A DNA stretch of 64,000 nucleotides from Pseudarthrobacter sp. GA104 (GTDB lineage: Bacteria; Actinomycetota; Actinomycetes; Actinomycetales; Micrococcaceae): the NCBI RefSeq assembly GCF_009741265.1, contig NZ_WOWL01000001.1, positions 248,001-312,000 of the forward strand, in the 5' to 3' direction. A program made the translations under genes and the position numbers. Shown here in pieces: positions 48,985 through 57,501 of this stretch (its first letter is position 1; every line of letters starts with the position of its first letter). The notes under the pieces are model-generated. The model saw only the letters and a program-made list of their open reading frames with translations. It was not told the origin of the DNA and made no database searches.

Positions 48985-49377
48985 ATGTCACGCTTAAAAG
49001 GCAAGGTTGCCATCATCACCGGAGCTGCCAGCGGTATCGGTCTTGCCACCGCCCAGCTCTTTGCCGCCGAGGGGGCCAGCGCCGCTTACTCGGCTTCAAA
49101 GGGTGCGGTGCGATCCCTGACCAAGCACGCGGCAAACTATTTCGCCGGTGACAGTATCCGGGTGAACTCCGTCCACCCGGGGCCCATTTACACGAACCTC
49201 ATCAAGAACTATGGCGTCACCAAAGAACAGGCTGCGGATGCCGCCAACGCGATTCTGCCGCCGCACATCGGCGAGGCATCAGACATCGCTTACGGCATCC
49301 TGTATCTCGCGTCCGACGAGGCCGGATTCGTCACCGGTGAGGAACTGATCATCGACGGCGGCTACGCCGCCCACTAG
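48985..49377 (+). pseudogene. SDR with a large in-frame deletion
   Basis: A 130-codon open frame that aligns with the SDR at 40687 at both ends: MSRLKGKVAIITGAASGIG to residue 31, then straight to SAAYSASKGAVRSLTKHAA and the full C-terminus with FVTGEELIIDGGY. About 120 residues (roughly 32 to 155 of the intact copy) are gone, including the NNAG motif and the catalytic Ser. Tyr and Lys of YSASK remain. The frame is preserved and it has an upstream AGAGAAAC site, so a short protein could still be made, but not a working SDR. Confidence 0.8.
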
Positions 49378-49383
49378 ACCGGA

Positions 49384-49422
49384 ACCCCGGGAAAGTCCCG
49401 CGTCGGGGCGCTCTCCCGGGGT
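49384..49422. terminator. Hairpin between convergent genes
   Basis: ACCCCGGGA and TCCCGGGGT form a perfect 9-bp stem with a 21-nt loop that can fold further. It lies between the stop of the SDR remnant and that of the oxidoreductase at 49460. Confidence 0.6.
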
Positions 49423-49459
49423 GCCAGAGGTGTTTTTCGGCCTGTGGAGTAAGTCGCGG

Positions 49460-50167
49460 TCAGAACTGTCGCGCGGCGACGTCGGGGCGGTGTGAAGCGG
49501 CGAGTAGCTCCCCGAGGCGTTCTGCGGAGACAGGCGCTCCGGGGTCCCCGAGGTAGTCCCGCTTCATGCCTTCCAGGTCGGCGGCGTAGATCGGGGTGTA
49601 GGCACCGGAGTCCGGTTCGAAGCGCCATGACTCAGCGAGCGTTCCGGCGTCGATGGTGTCGAAGCCGAGGGCGTCCACGATCGCCGCGACCCGCGTCTTG
49701 GCCTCGTCGTTGTCACCGGCGATTGCCAGCGCGGTCCGGGGAGTGGAGTGCGCGAGGTTCGGGATGTGGTGGAAGAGGATGTTGTTGAAGGCCTTGACGA
49801 TCACCGTGTTCGGAAGGAGCGACTGCTCGTACTCTGCGGTCGTGTTCTCGAGGGAGTCCAGCTGCTCGATGCGGCCTTCGCGGTGGGGGTAGTAGTTCCC
49901 GGTCGAGAGGATCGTTTTCCCGGCGAAGGCCTCCACAGGCAGGTTCGAGTAGGCGGCCAGCGGCACGGCCAGGACCGGGATGTCGCCGAACTCAACTGCG
50001 GCGCGGACGTCGCCGGCCTGCGCCCGAGGGCCGAGCTCTTCGATCAGGCCGGCAAGTGTCTCCGGTCCTCGCGAGTTTGCGATGAGGACCTCGTAGCCGG
50101 CCCTTACGGCCAGTCGGGCTATGGCGGCTCCGATCGATCCGCTGCCGATGATTCCGATTCGGTTCAT
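49460..50167 (-). CDS. NADPH-dependent oxidoreductase of the F420:NADP oxidoreductase family
   Basis: A 235-residue paralog closest to the gene at 1923. They share GIIGSGSIGAAIARLAVRAG, ANSRGPETLAGLIEELGPRA, GNYYPHREG, KAFNNILFHHIPNL and ESWRFEPDSGAYTP. Asn-Ser-Arg at the NADP phosphate site is kept. It lies 39 bp downstream of a TetR gene in the same direction, so TetR may control it, in contrast to the ArsR control of its relatives. The acceptor substrate is unknown. Confidence 0.8.
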   Translation of the reverse strand: MNRIGIIGSGSIGAAIARLAVRAGYEVLIANSRGPETLAGLIEELGPRAQAGDVRAAVEFGDIPVLAVPLAAYSNLPVEAFAGKTILSTGNYYPHREGRIEQLDSLENTTAEYEQSLLPNTVIVKAFNNILFHHIPNLAHSTPRTALAIAGDNDEAKTRVAAIVDALGFDTIDAGTLAESWRFEPDSGAYTPIYAADLEGMKRDYLGDPGAPVSAERLGELLAASHRPDVAARQF

Positions 50168-50206
50168 GGTGTTCTCCTAATGCCTACCGTTCAATGGTTT
50201 GACGTT

Positions 50207-50830
50207 CTAGTCGGCGGTTGTCGCTGACACCCCGCCTGTGTGGGACGAGTTCAGTTCCCACCCGTTCCTGGTGATACCGGCCAGGGCCGCGGCGGATGCG
50301 CCATCGGCCAAAGCCGCTCCGCGGACCCAGCTCGTGGCCAGTGCCACCAAGAAGAGATCCCGTGCCCGAATCTCCTTCCGGGCACTTCCATCTCGTTGTG
50401 CGGCGTGCAGGAACTCCTCGGTTGTTGTGATGAATCCTTCGCACGTAACTGCGAGCGGGGATGTGCTGGTGGCCGCCGCAGCGCGGAGGGGGTCGGGCAG
50501 CCCGTCGAACGCGGCTGCCCACTCGGTTAGCGCTTCGAGCCAGCCGTCGAGGGCGTCGGCCGTGTTAGCCGCCTGGGTGCGGAGCTCGTCCCGGCGGGAC
50601 ATCAGCGCCTCATCGCGCGCGGCGAGCAAGGCCGCGAGCAGAGCTTCCCGGTTGGGGAAATGCCGGTACAGGGTTCCCGCGCCGACGCCTGCTTGTTTCG
50701 CGATCGCGTCGAGCGAGCCGCCCACTCCGTGCTTGGAGAAGTACTGCTCGGCGGTGTCGAGGATGTGATCTCGGTTGCGTCGGGCATCAGCCCGCGGGGC
50801 GCGGGCGCTGCTCGTAGCGGTCCTGGACAT
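50207..50830 (-). CDS. TetR-family transcriptional regulator
   Basis: A 207-residue TetR protein. The helix-turn-helix is at residues 17-62 (RDHILDTAEQYFSKHGVGGS, AIAKQAGVGAGTLYRHFPNR) with an all-helical ligand domain after it. ATG at 50830 behind GTGAGG. It is divergent from the DHA2 exporter at 51022 with a pair of GGGAG/CTCC palindromes between, and is upstream of the oxidoreductase at 49460. It probably represses the exporter and itself and is released by an exported toxic compound. Confidence 0.9.
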   Translation of the reverse strand: MSRTATSSARAPRADARRNRDHILDTAEQYFSKHGVGGSLDAIAKQAGVGAGTLYRHFPNREALLAALLAARDEALMSRRDELRTQAANTADALDGWLEALTEWAAAFDGLPDPLRAAAATSTSPLAVTCEGFITTTEEFLHAAQRDGSARKEIRARDLFLVALATSWVRGAALADGASAAALAGITRNGWELNSSHTGGVSATTAD

Positions 50831-50857
50831 AACGGTTGCCTCACTTTTGACAAAACG

Positions 50858-50902
50858 GGGAGCGTCTCCGTATAGTCGTTCACCTAATGGGAGACACTCT
50901 CC
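50858..50902. promoter_or_regulatory. Twin TetR operators
   Basis: GGGAGCGTCTCC (50858-50869) and GGGAGACACTCTCC (50889-50902) are two similar inverted repeats, each followed by TATAG within a few bases, centred about 32 bp apart (three helical turns). They lie between the divergent TetR and exporter genes. Confidence 0.7.
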
Positions 50903-51021
50903 ACTATAGAGCACACTGCAGGCGACCGATGGCATGTCCCCACATTCCGGCTCGGTCGACCCACTGTGATGACCGGGTGTCGTCGCCTCCAAATCAGCCT
51001 CTCAATGAACGGAATGCAGCT

Positions 51022-52500
51022 ATGTCAGATACCTCCACCGCATCGCTTCCCCAGGTGACGCATACTCACCGGCAGGAGGTCGACGCGCGCAATCGGCTCG
51101 CAATCGGGGTACTGCTTGCATCAACGTTTGTCGTCATCCTGAACGAGACGATCATGAGCGTCGCACTTCCTCACCTCATGGACGGTTTCGACATCGAGGC
51201 AAGCGCGGCGCAGTGGCTCACCACCGCCTTCCTCCTCACCATGGCGGTCGTGATTCCGATCACCGGCTTCTTGTTGCAGCGCGTCAGTACCCGCGCGATC
51301 TACATCAGCGCCATGTCGTTGTTCAGTGTCGGCACACTCATCGCGGCCATCGCGCCCGGCTTTGAGATCCTGGTCGCCGCACGTGTCGTGCAGGCCATGG
51401 GCACGGCGATCATGATCCCGCTGCTTTTCACCACCGTGCTCACCCTCGTCCCGGCAGAGCGACGCGGTCGCGTGATGGGCAACATCTCGATCGTGATCTC
51501 CGTCGCCCCCGCGGTCGGCCCGACCGTATCGGGCCTCATCCTAAGTGCGCTGAGCTGGCGCTGGATGTTCATCATCGTGCTGCCGGTCGCCGTGCTCGCT
51601 CTCGTGGCCGGGGTCCTGCGCATCCCCAACGTCAGCGAGCCGCGCAAGACCCCGCTCGATTACGTGTCGGTCGTTCTTTCGGCCATCGGCTTCGGCGGGC
51701 TCGTTTTTGGCCTCAGTCACATCGGCGAGACCGAGGCCGGAATCTCCAGCCCGACCAGCTGGGCGCCCCTCGCCATTGGCGCAGCAGGGATCGCGCTTTT
51801 CATCCTGCGCCAGCTGCAGCTGCAACGCAGAGACCGCGCACTGCTTGACCTGCGCACCTTCGCAAGCTCGGGCTTCACCCTCGCGATCGCGGTGATCGCG
51901 ATCTACACGACCATACTGTTTGGCACTCTCACGCTGCTGCCGATCTACACGCAGAACGTGCTCGAACTCGACGCCCTGACCACCGGTTTGCTGATGCTGC
52001 CCGGCGGACTTGTGATGGGGTTCCTCGCGCCGTTCGTCGGGCGCCTCTATGACAAGGCCGGCCCGACCGTGCTCGTTGTTCCGGGCTCGATCATCGTCAG
52101 CGGTGCGCTGTGGTTCATGACGACGCTGGGCGCTGGGTCGAGCATCGTCACGGTCCTCGTCGCCCACATCGTGCTGAGTATCGGCCTGGCCCTCGCGTTC
52201 ACCCCGTTGTTCACCTCGGGGCTCGCATCGCTCAGCCCGCAGTTCTACTCCCACGGCAGCGCCACCGTCAGCACCGTACAGCAGCTCGCCGGCGCGGTCG
52301 GCATCGCGGTGTTTATCACGGTGATGACCGCGACATCGACACCGCGAATCGAAGACGGGGCCAGCGTTATCGCGGCCACGGCCGACGGCATCCACGCCGC
52401 GTTCCTCTGCGGCGCGATCCTCTCGCTCATCGCAATCCCGCTCGCGTTCTTCATCCGCAAGCCCGCCTCCAGCGGCGCCCCGGTGCCCGTCGGGCACTGA
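51022..52500 (+). CDS. MFS drug exporter, DHA2 (EmrB/QacA) type
   Basis: A 492-residue exporter with about 14 membrane segments. ASTFVVILNETIMSVALPHL is the DHA2 motif D1 with the membrane Asn/Glu pair, and motif C is present as ISVAPAVGPTVSGLILS. The loop has LPAERRGRVMG. The ATG at 51022 has only a weak site (GGAATGCAGCT). It is divergent from the TetR gene and followed at 58 bp by the flavin reductase and the two monooxygenase genes, so these four may be one transcript. It probably exports a toxic substrate or product of that system. Confidence 0.9.
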   Translation: MSDTSTASLPQVTHTHRQEVDARNRLAIGVLLASTFVVILNETIMSVALPHLMDGFDIEASAAQWLTTAFLLTMAVVIPITGFLLQRVSTRAIYISAMSLFSVGTLIAAIAPGFEILVAARVVQAMGTAIMIPLLFTTVLTLVPAERRGRVMGNISIVISVAPAVGPTVSGLILSALSWRWMFIIVLPVAVLALVAGVLRIPNVSEPRKTPLDYVSVVLSAIGFGGLVFGLSHIGETEAGISSPTSWAPLAIGAAGIALFILRQLQLQRRDRALLDLRTFASSGFTLAIAVIAIYTTILFGTLTLLPIYTQNVLELDALTTGLLMLPGGLVMGFLAPFVGRLYDKAGPTVLVVPGSIIVSGALWFMTTLGAGSSIVTVLVAHIVLSIGLALAFTPLFTSGLASLSPQFYSHGSATVSTVQQLAGAVGIAVFITVMTATSTPRIEDGASVIAATADGIHAAFLCGAILSLIAIPLAFFIRKPASSGAPVPVGH

Positions 52501-52558
52501 GCATCACTCCCGTCTGCTCCGAAACAACTGCGATCATCCGATAGGGAAGATATCGACA

Positions 52559-53011
52559 ATGCAAACCTCATCAGCCGCTACTATGCGTCACTCCTTCGCC
52601 GCCTACCCCACCGGGATGGCACTTATTGCCGCCGAGGTTCACGGCCAGAACGAGGCGATGCTCGCGAACTCCTTCACCAGCGTTTCTCTGGACCCGCCAC
52701 TCGTCTCCATGGCGTTTACCCATACCTCGACCACCTGGCCCCGGCTTCGCCGAGCGCAGGAGTTGGGTATCACGATTCTGGGAGAGTCCCACCTCGCCCT
52801 CGTGTCTCAGCTTCGCTTGTCCGGCCCCGCCCGGCTCGACGGCATCACTCTGGATCACGCCACCGCCCAGGCACGCACCCTGCCGCAGGCGGCAGCCACC
52901 TTTGTCGTTCGGCCCCACCAGCATGTGCCGGCTGGTGACCACGAGCTCGTACTCTTCGAAGTCATCGACCACCAGCGCTACGACGACATGAGCCCCCCTG
53001 ACCTTTTATAA
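52559..53011 (+). CDS. Flavin reductase
   Basis: A 150-residue flavin reductase of the HpaC/NtaB type: MRHSFAAYPTGMALIAAEV at the start, LANSFTSVSLDPPLVSMAF for the flavin and AGDHELVLFEV with the GDH motif. Ribosome site AGGGAAGAT. It is immediately upstream of two NtaA/SnaA/DszA-type monooxygenase genes in the same direction, so it surely supplies them with reduced FMN. It is one of three flavin reductases in the window and is shorter than the other two. Confidence 0.88.
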   Translation: MQTSSAATMRHSFAAYPTGMALIAAEVHGQNEAMLANSFTSVSLDPPLVSMAFTHTSTTWPRLRRAQELGITILGESHLALVSQLRLSGPARLDGITLDHATAQARTLPQAAATFVVRPHQHVPAGDHELVLFEVIDHQRYDDMSPPDLL

Positions 53012-53051
53012 CCGCCAGGTCGCCGTGCTCCAGCGCGAGAGAGAGTAGACG

Positions 53052-54380
53052 ATGTCCCGTAAGAAGATGCATCTGGCCGCAGCAAGTGCCACTCCCTACG
53101 GCGCCAGCCCGTACGCGTGGTTGGAACCCGGGGTCGATCTCCACGACTACGACAACATTCACGTCCTGGTGCGCGCCGCTCAGGCTGCCGAACGTGGCAT
53201 GTTCGATTTCCTTTTCCTCGGCGACTTCCTCGCGCAGACCCAGCGCAGTGAGGCGCACGCGCCGAACCAGACCCTCGAGCCGACCATCGTGGCCACCGCC
53301 ATCGCCCTGGCTACCGAGCGGATCGGTCTCGTCACCACGGTCAGCGCCACCTTCCAGGAGCCCTACAACATCGCGCGCGTGCTCAAGTCCCTCGACGTCG
53401 TTTCCGGCGGGCGCATGGGCTGGAACGCCGTGACCACCTCCTCACCTCAGGCCGCCGCGAACTTCGGGCGCGCGATCGAGGACCGTGACACTCGCTATGC
53501 CCGGGCCGACGAGGTCGTTCAGATCGTCCAGGCGCTCTGGGGGAGCTGGGAAGAGGATGCCTGGATTGGCGACCAGCAGTCCCGGAGGATCACCGACCTG
53601 TCCAAAATCTCGCCCGTGAACCTCAGAGGAACTTACGTCTCCTCCCGCGGCCCACTGGAGATCCCGCCCTCCAAGCAGGGCCAGCCGGTCATGGCCCACG
53701 CCGGCACGAGCCCGCACAGCCTCGCCTTCGCCGGCCGCTACGCCGACATCCTGATCAGTGAGGTCTTCACCATAGAGGAGGCTCGGCACCAGCGCGCCGC
53801 AGTGCGCCGCGCCGCCGAATCTGCCGGTCGTAGCCCTGACGACGTCAAGTTCTTCGTCGGGGTGATGCCCACCATCGCGGCGACCCACGCGGAGGCTCTT
53901 GCTCGACGCGGAAAGCTGATCGAGCCCGACATCGAGCAGCAGGTGCGCCATCTCGGCCAGCTTCTCGGCCTGCCGTTGGGGCCAAGGGACCTTGACGCCC
54001 CGTTGAGTGCGGATCAGCTGGCTGTTGCGTACGCAAATCCTGGTGACCCGCGATCGCCCAGAGCGCTTGAGGTCGCCAAGGAAGGCTGGACCGTGCGTCA
54101 GGTGCTCCACCACGCCGTCATCGATTACCACCCTTCCCCTATCGGTCCCCCCGAGGTGATCGCCGATCACCTGCAGGAATGGTTCGAAGCTGATGCCGCG
54201 GACGGCTTCTGGGTCATCCCCGGTGTTATTCCCGAGGGCATGGACTCCTTCGTCGACGGAGTCATTCCGATCCTGCAGCAGCGCGGCCTGTTCCGCACCG
54301 AGTACGAAGGCGAGACACTCCGCGAAAATCTCGGCGTCGACCACCAGTACGGCCCGCAGCGCCGACCCCAGACTCCCTAA
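53052..54380 (+). CDS. NtaA/SnaA/DszA-family FMN-dependent monooxygenase, copy 1
   Basis: A 442-residue luciferase-fold monooxygenase of the nitrilotriacetate/dibenzothiophene-sulfone group. Family blocks are AQAAERGMFDFLFLGDFLA, IGLVTTVSATFQEPYNIARV, LDVVSGGRMGWNAVTTSSPQ, RGPLEIPPSKQGQPVMAHAG and the C-terminal DGFWVIPGVIPEGMDSFVDG. With FMNH2 from the reductase encoded upstream it oxygenates a substrate, often at a C-N, C-S or ester-like position. The two copies next to each other are full length but clearly diverged, so they probably act on different substrates or successive steps. Confidence 0.9.
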   Translation: MSRKKMHLAAASATPYGASPYAWLEPGVDLHDYDNIHVLVRAAQAAERGMFDFLFLGDFLAQTQRSEAHAPNQTLEPTIVATAIALATERIGLVTTVSATFQEPYNIARVLKSLDVVSGGRMGWNAVTTSSPQAAANFGRAIEDRDTRYARADEVVQIVQALWGSWEEDAWIGDQQSRRITDLSKISPVNLRGTYVSSRGPLEIPPSKQGQPVMAHAGTSPHSLAFAGRYADILISEVFTIEEARHQRAAVRRAAESAGRSPDDVKFFVGVMPTIAATHAEALARRGKLIEPDIEQQVRHLGQLLGLPLGPRDLDAPLSADQLAVAYANPGDPRSPRALEVAKEGWTVRQVLHHAVIDYHPSPIGPPEVIADHLQEWFEADAADGFWVIPGVIPEGMDSFVDGVIPILQQRGLFRTEYEGETLRENLGVDHQYGPQRRPQTP

Positions 54381-54463
54381 CAACGGGTCCGCCTACACAG
54401 CCCACATCTAGAGCGCACCCGACAGCAACGACAGCTCAGATTTACACACGGAGAGAAAACATC

Positions 54464-55786
54464 ATGACCAGACAGATGCTCATCGGCCTGCACTTGGGTA
54501 ACGGGTACGGAAACCTGCCTGGCGCCTGGCGCGCCCAAGGAGTCGATCCCACAAGCTATACGAGCTTCGACGCGAAAGTTCGGCACGCCCAAGCCGCCGA
54601 GCGCGGAAAACTCCAATTCCTGTTCCTCCCCGACGGCCCCACCCACGTCGGCGACATCGCGAACGAGCCACCCAACTTCAACCTCGACGTCATGGTCACC
54701 TTGGCAGCGATCGCCCGCGAAACCAGCCATATCGGCCTCGTCGCCACCGGCTCCACCACCTTCAACGAACCGTTCAACCTTGCCCGACAGTTCAAAGCAC
54801 TCGACGTCCTAAGTCACGGACGGACGGGATGGAACGCCGTCACGTCCAGCGGCGAAGACGTCGCCGCCAACTACGGCCAACATATTCCGTCCAGCCCGGA
54901 ACGCTACGGAAGAGCACACGAGACCGTCCAGCTCGTGCAGGCCCTCTGGGGCAGCTGGGGCCAGACCGCCTGGGTGCACGACAAGGCCACGGGCCGCTTC
55001 GCCGACCCGGAGCAGGTCGCACCGATCAACCTTGGTGGCGAACACGTCGCCTCCCGCGGGCCCCTGTACATTCCTCCGTCCGAGCAGGGGCAACCCGTCA
55101 TCTTCCACGCCGGAGGCAGTCCGAACGCCCACGAGTTCGCCGGACGCTGGGCCAACGCCGTCATCGGAGCGGCCTTCACGATCGACGATGCCCGTGCACA
55201 GCGCGCCGCGTTCCGTGAAGCGGCCAAACGTGCCGGACGGAACCCGGACGAAATCAAGTTCTTCGCCGGCCTGATGACCACGATCACCCCCGCTAAGCGA
55301 GAAGGCCTCGATCGCCGCATCACATTGAGCGGACGAACGTTCCCTCAACGCGCGGCGTATCTCGGGAGAATGCTCGGCCTGTACCTTGATCCCGCACACC
55401 TAGATGAACCACTCTCCGCTGCGCAGTTGTCCGAAGCTCGACCATCACCGGCCGACCCCCGCTCGATCCACGCACTGAAGATCGCGCGTGAAGGCTGGAC
55501 CGTCCGCGACATACTCGCGCACGGCGTCATCGACTACCACCCCGTCATCGTCGGTCCTGCAGCCGAAGCCGCCAACCACATGCAGGAATGGTTCGAATCC
55601 GACGCCGTCGACGGCTTCTGGGTATCCCCGGACATTTATGACAGCGGAGTCGATGCCTTCGTCGACAGCGTGGTGCCGATCCTCCAAGACCGAGGTCTGT
55701 TCCATCGGGACTATGACGGCGCCACCCTGCGCGATCATTTGAACATCCCAGCCCAATATGGCGTCGACCCGCGAGTGACACGGTGA
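54464..55786 (+). CDS. NtaA/SnaA/DszA-family FMN-dependent monooxygenase, copy 2
   Basis: A 440-residue paralog of the preceding enzyme: AQAAERGKLQFLFLPDGPTH, SHIGLVATGSTTFNEPFNLA, LDVLSHGRTGWNAVTSSGED, RGPLYIPPSEQGQPVIFHAG and DGFWVSPDIYDSGVDAFVDS. Ribosome site GGAGAGAAAACATC. The gap of 83 bp to copy 1 holds no obvious promoter. Together with the flavin reductase and perhaps the exporter it forms a self-contained oxygenation cassette; the substrate cannot be read from sequence. Confidence 0.9.
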   Translation: MTRQMLIGLHLGNGYGNLPGAWRAQGVDPTSYTSFDAKVRHAQAAERGKLQFLFLPDGPTHVGDIANEPPNFNLDVMVTLAAIARETSHIGLVATGSTTFNEPFNLARQFKALDVLSHGRTGWNAVTSSGEDVAANYGQHIPSSPERYGRAHETVQLVQALWGSWGQTAWVHDKATGRFADPEQVAPINLGGEHVASRGPLYIPPSEQGQPVIFHAGGSPNAHEFAGRWANAVIGAAFTIDDARAQRAAFREAAKRAGRNPDEIKFFAGLMTTITPAKREGLDRRITLSGRTFPQRAAYLGRMLGLYLDPAHLDEPLSAAQLSEARPSPADPRSIHALKIAREGWTVRDILAHGVIDYHPVIVGPAAEAANHMQEWFESDAVDGFWVSPDIYDSGVDAFVDSVVPILQDRGLFHRDYDGATLRDHLNIPAQYGVDPRVTR

Positions 55787-56576
55787 TGCGGATCACCCGC
55801 CGACTTCACGATCGACGATTCGTGGTGCGCCTCTTGCCTAACGGGAGTGACTGGCCAAGTTATTGGCGGTCTCGCCCCGGAGTTTCCATCCAGTTGAGGC
55901 ACCCCTAAGCTGACACACGGTCCCCTGCCGGGTCCTCTGAACAACCGGAATTGATCTACATTTGAACTCGAAGTCGAGTCCGCCCACCTACAGCCGGGGG
56001 CAATTCTCATTAGTTTTTCACCGCTACTGTTGCCAGAGAGCTACTCCAACGGCTCCCAACTTCCAGCCGTGGACAACCTGAATTGACCCCAGCCGTGGAC
56101 GGATCAGAGTCGCCACAAGTTCCGGCCGCGTGATCGAAGATGTTCGCCGCGAAGACGAGGTTTACGCCCGCTGGTCCTACGAATTCAACCTCAGGCACTC
56201 CCAGCGCTTTCCGCACTCCCATCGACGCTGGATCACGTTGGGCACGGCATCATTGTTCCCGCTGTTCCTTGAAGAAGCCCATGTATGACGTTCGGGACGC
56301 GTTTTCGCCTGGTGGTGGCCATGTCGAAACAAGTCACCGCCAAGCCAACTTATGGCTGCCGGCAGGAAGGTGCCTCAGCGTCAACGATGAGCAGGGGCAA
56401 CATCGCTCCGCTGGGCTAACGACCGGAATTCAGCGCAGGCGTGCGATCAACCGTTCCACCAGACTCAATGGCACCGTCGATGTAGCCCAGTTCCGTGAGG
56501 TTTTACATCTCTGGCTGAATAGTCCGTGCGGTACAAGGGCAGTTAGAAGTAGCCTGTTCCTGAACATCGGCGAATA
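55787..56576. other. Gene-free stretch, possible decayed mobile DNA
   Basis: About 790 bp with no convincing gene. CAGCCGTGGAC occurs twice within 40 bp (near 56065 and 56091), and a few degenerate frames on both strands have no recognisable domain. The AATTGATC and AATTGACC stretches recall ends of IS21-type elements, but I cannot assign them. It separates the monooxygenase cassette from the tartrate cluster. Confidence 0.5.
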
Positions 56577-57278
56577 TCAGGCAGTGTTCTCCAGGGTTAC
56601 ACCTTGGACGTTCTCGCGTTCCTCCAGGGCTCCGGTTACTGAGGCTGTGAGGCTGTTGGCGATGTGGGTCCGGGCGAGTTCGGCTGCGCCAGGGCCATCG
56701 CCGGAGGCGACAAGTTCAAGGATCTGGTGGTGCTGGTTAAGGTCGATGGTGCGGGGTTCATCACCGGAGGGAAGTTCCAGGCCGAGGCGGCGGTAGCGGT
56801 CGGACTTGTCCCACAGGTCGTCGAGGAGCTTGATCATGCTGGTGTTGTGGGAGGCGGCGTAGACGGCCCGGTGGAAATCGCGGTGTGCCGTGATGGCGTC
56901 CTCGCCCCAGACCCGGGTGACCGGCAGCAATCTCTCCGCTGCAATCCGCATGGCGACGATGTCAGCTTCGGTCCGGCGGTGTGCCGCCAGCTCGGTCGCT
57001 GACGGCTCCAGGGAGAGTCGGACTTCGAGCAGTTCGCGGGCCTCTGCAGCGCTCACGTCAGCCACACGGGAGTCCCGGTGGGTATCCATGATGATCAGGC
57101 CCTCGCTTGAGAGTCGACGGATCGCTTCGCGCAGGGGCGTGATGCTCATCTGCATCTTGTCCGCCAGTTCGTACTGGGAGACGCGTGAGCCGGGTGCAAG
57201 GCCGCCAGAGAGGATCATTTGGCGTAGTTCGCTGTACGCCAGACTGCCCTTACTGGAAAAGACGTTCGTGGTGCTCAT
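56577..57278 (-). CDS. GntR-family regulator (FCD type) of the tartrate cluster
   Basis: A 233-residue GntR/FadR-type regulator. The winged helix is at residues 10-70 (AYSELRQMILSGGLAPGSRV, QYELADKMQMSITPLREAIR) and the FCD ligand domain from about 85. Its metal/carboxylate site residues are probably Asp and three His, visible in HRDFHRAVYAASHN, LNQHHQIL and ARTHIANSL. The ATG at 57278 has GGAGCTTCAG upstream. It is divergent from the D-tartrate dehydratase gene with three identical palindromes between. FCD regulators commonly bind dicarboxylates or hydroxy acids, so tartrate or a product is the likely effector. Confidence 0.9.
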   Translation of the reverse strand: MSTTNVFSSKGSLAYSELRQMILSGGLAPGSRVSQYELADKMQMSITPLREAIRRLSSEGLIIMDTHRDSRVADVSAAEARELLEVRLSLEPSATELAAHRRTEADIVAMRIAAERLLPVTRVWGEDAITAHRDFHRAVYAASHNTSMIKLLDDLWDKSDRYRRLGLELPSGDEPRTIDLNQHHQILELVASGDGPGAAELARTHIANSLTASVTGALEERENVQGVTLENTA

Positions 57279-57330
57279 CTGAAGCTCCAAATCTCTCACT
57301 AACGGTGGAGCCGCCCTGCTCCCATCCACA

Positions 57331-57471
57331 TCTTATAAGAAATTCCCTCCGAAGACTTGTGCGGCCCGTCACCCGCCGCTAACCTTGAGTGCAGGTCTTA
57401 TAAGATATTCGCCCTACGGGCTACGTGCCCCTTACAACCTCGGGTTGACTTCAACCAAGGATCTTATAAGA
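57331..57471. promoter_or_regulatory. Three identical GntR operators
   Basis: The perfect 10-bp palindrome TCTTATAAGA occurs at 57331-57340, 57396-57405 and 57462-57471. Spacing is 65 and 66 bp, close to six helical turns, so all three lie on one face of the DNA. One flanks the regulator gene, one is central and one is 30 bp before the dehydratase ATG. Looping repression is plausible. Confidence 0.85.
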
Positions 57472-57501
57472 AATAAGACACCAAGTAGGAGAGTTTCAAA
57501 G

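Noticed and set aside
51541..52497. A 318-codon minus-strand frame opposite the DHA2 exporter
   Set aside because: Antisense artefact of high GC, rich in Arg/Gly/Asp with no recognisable fold.
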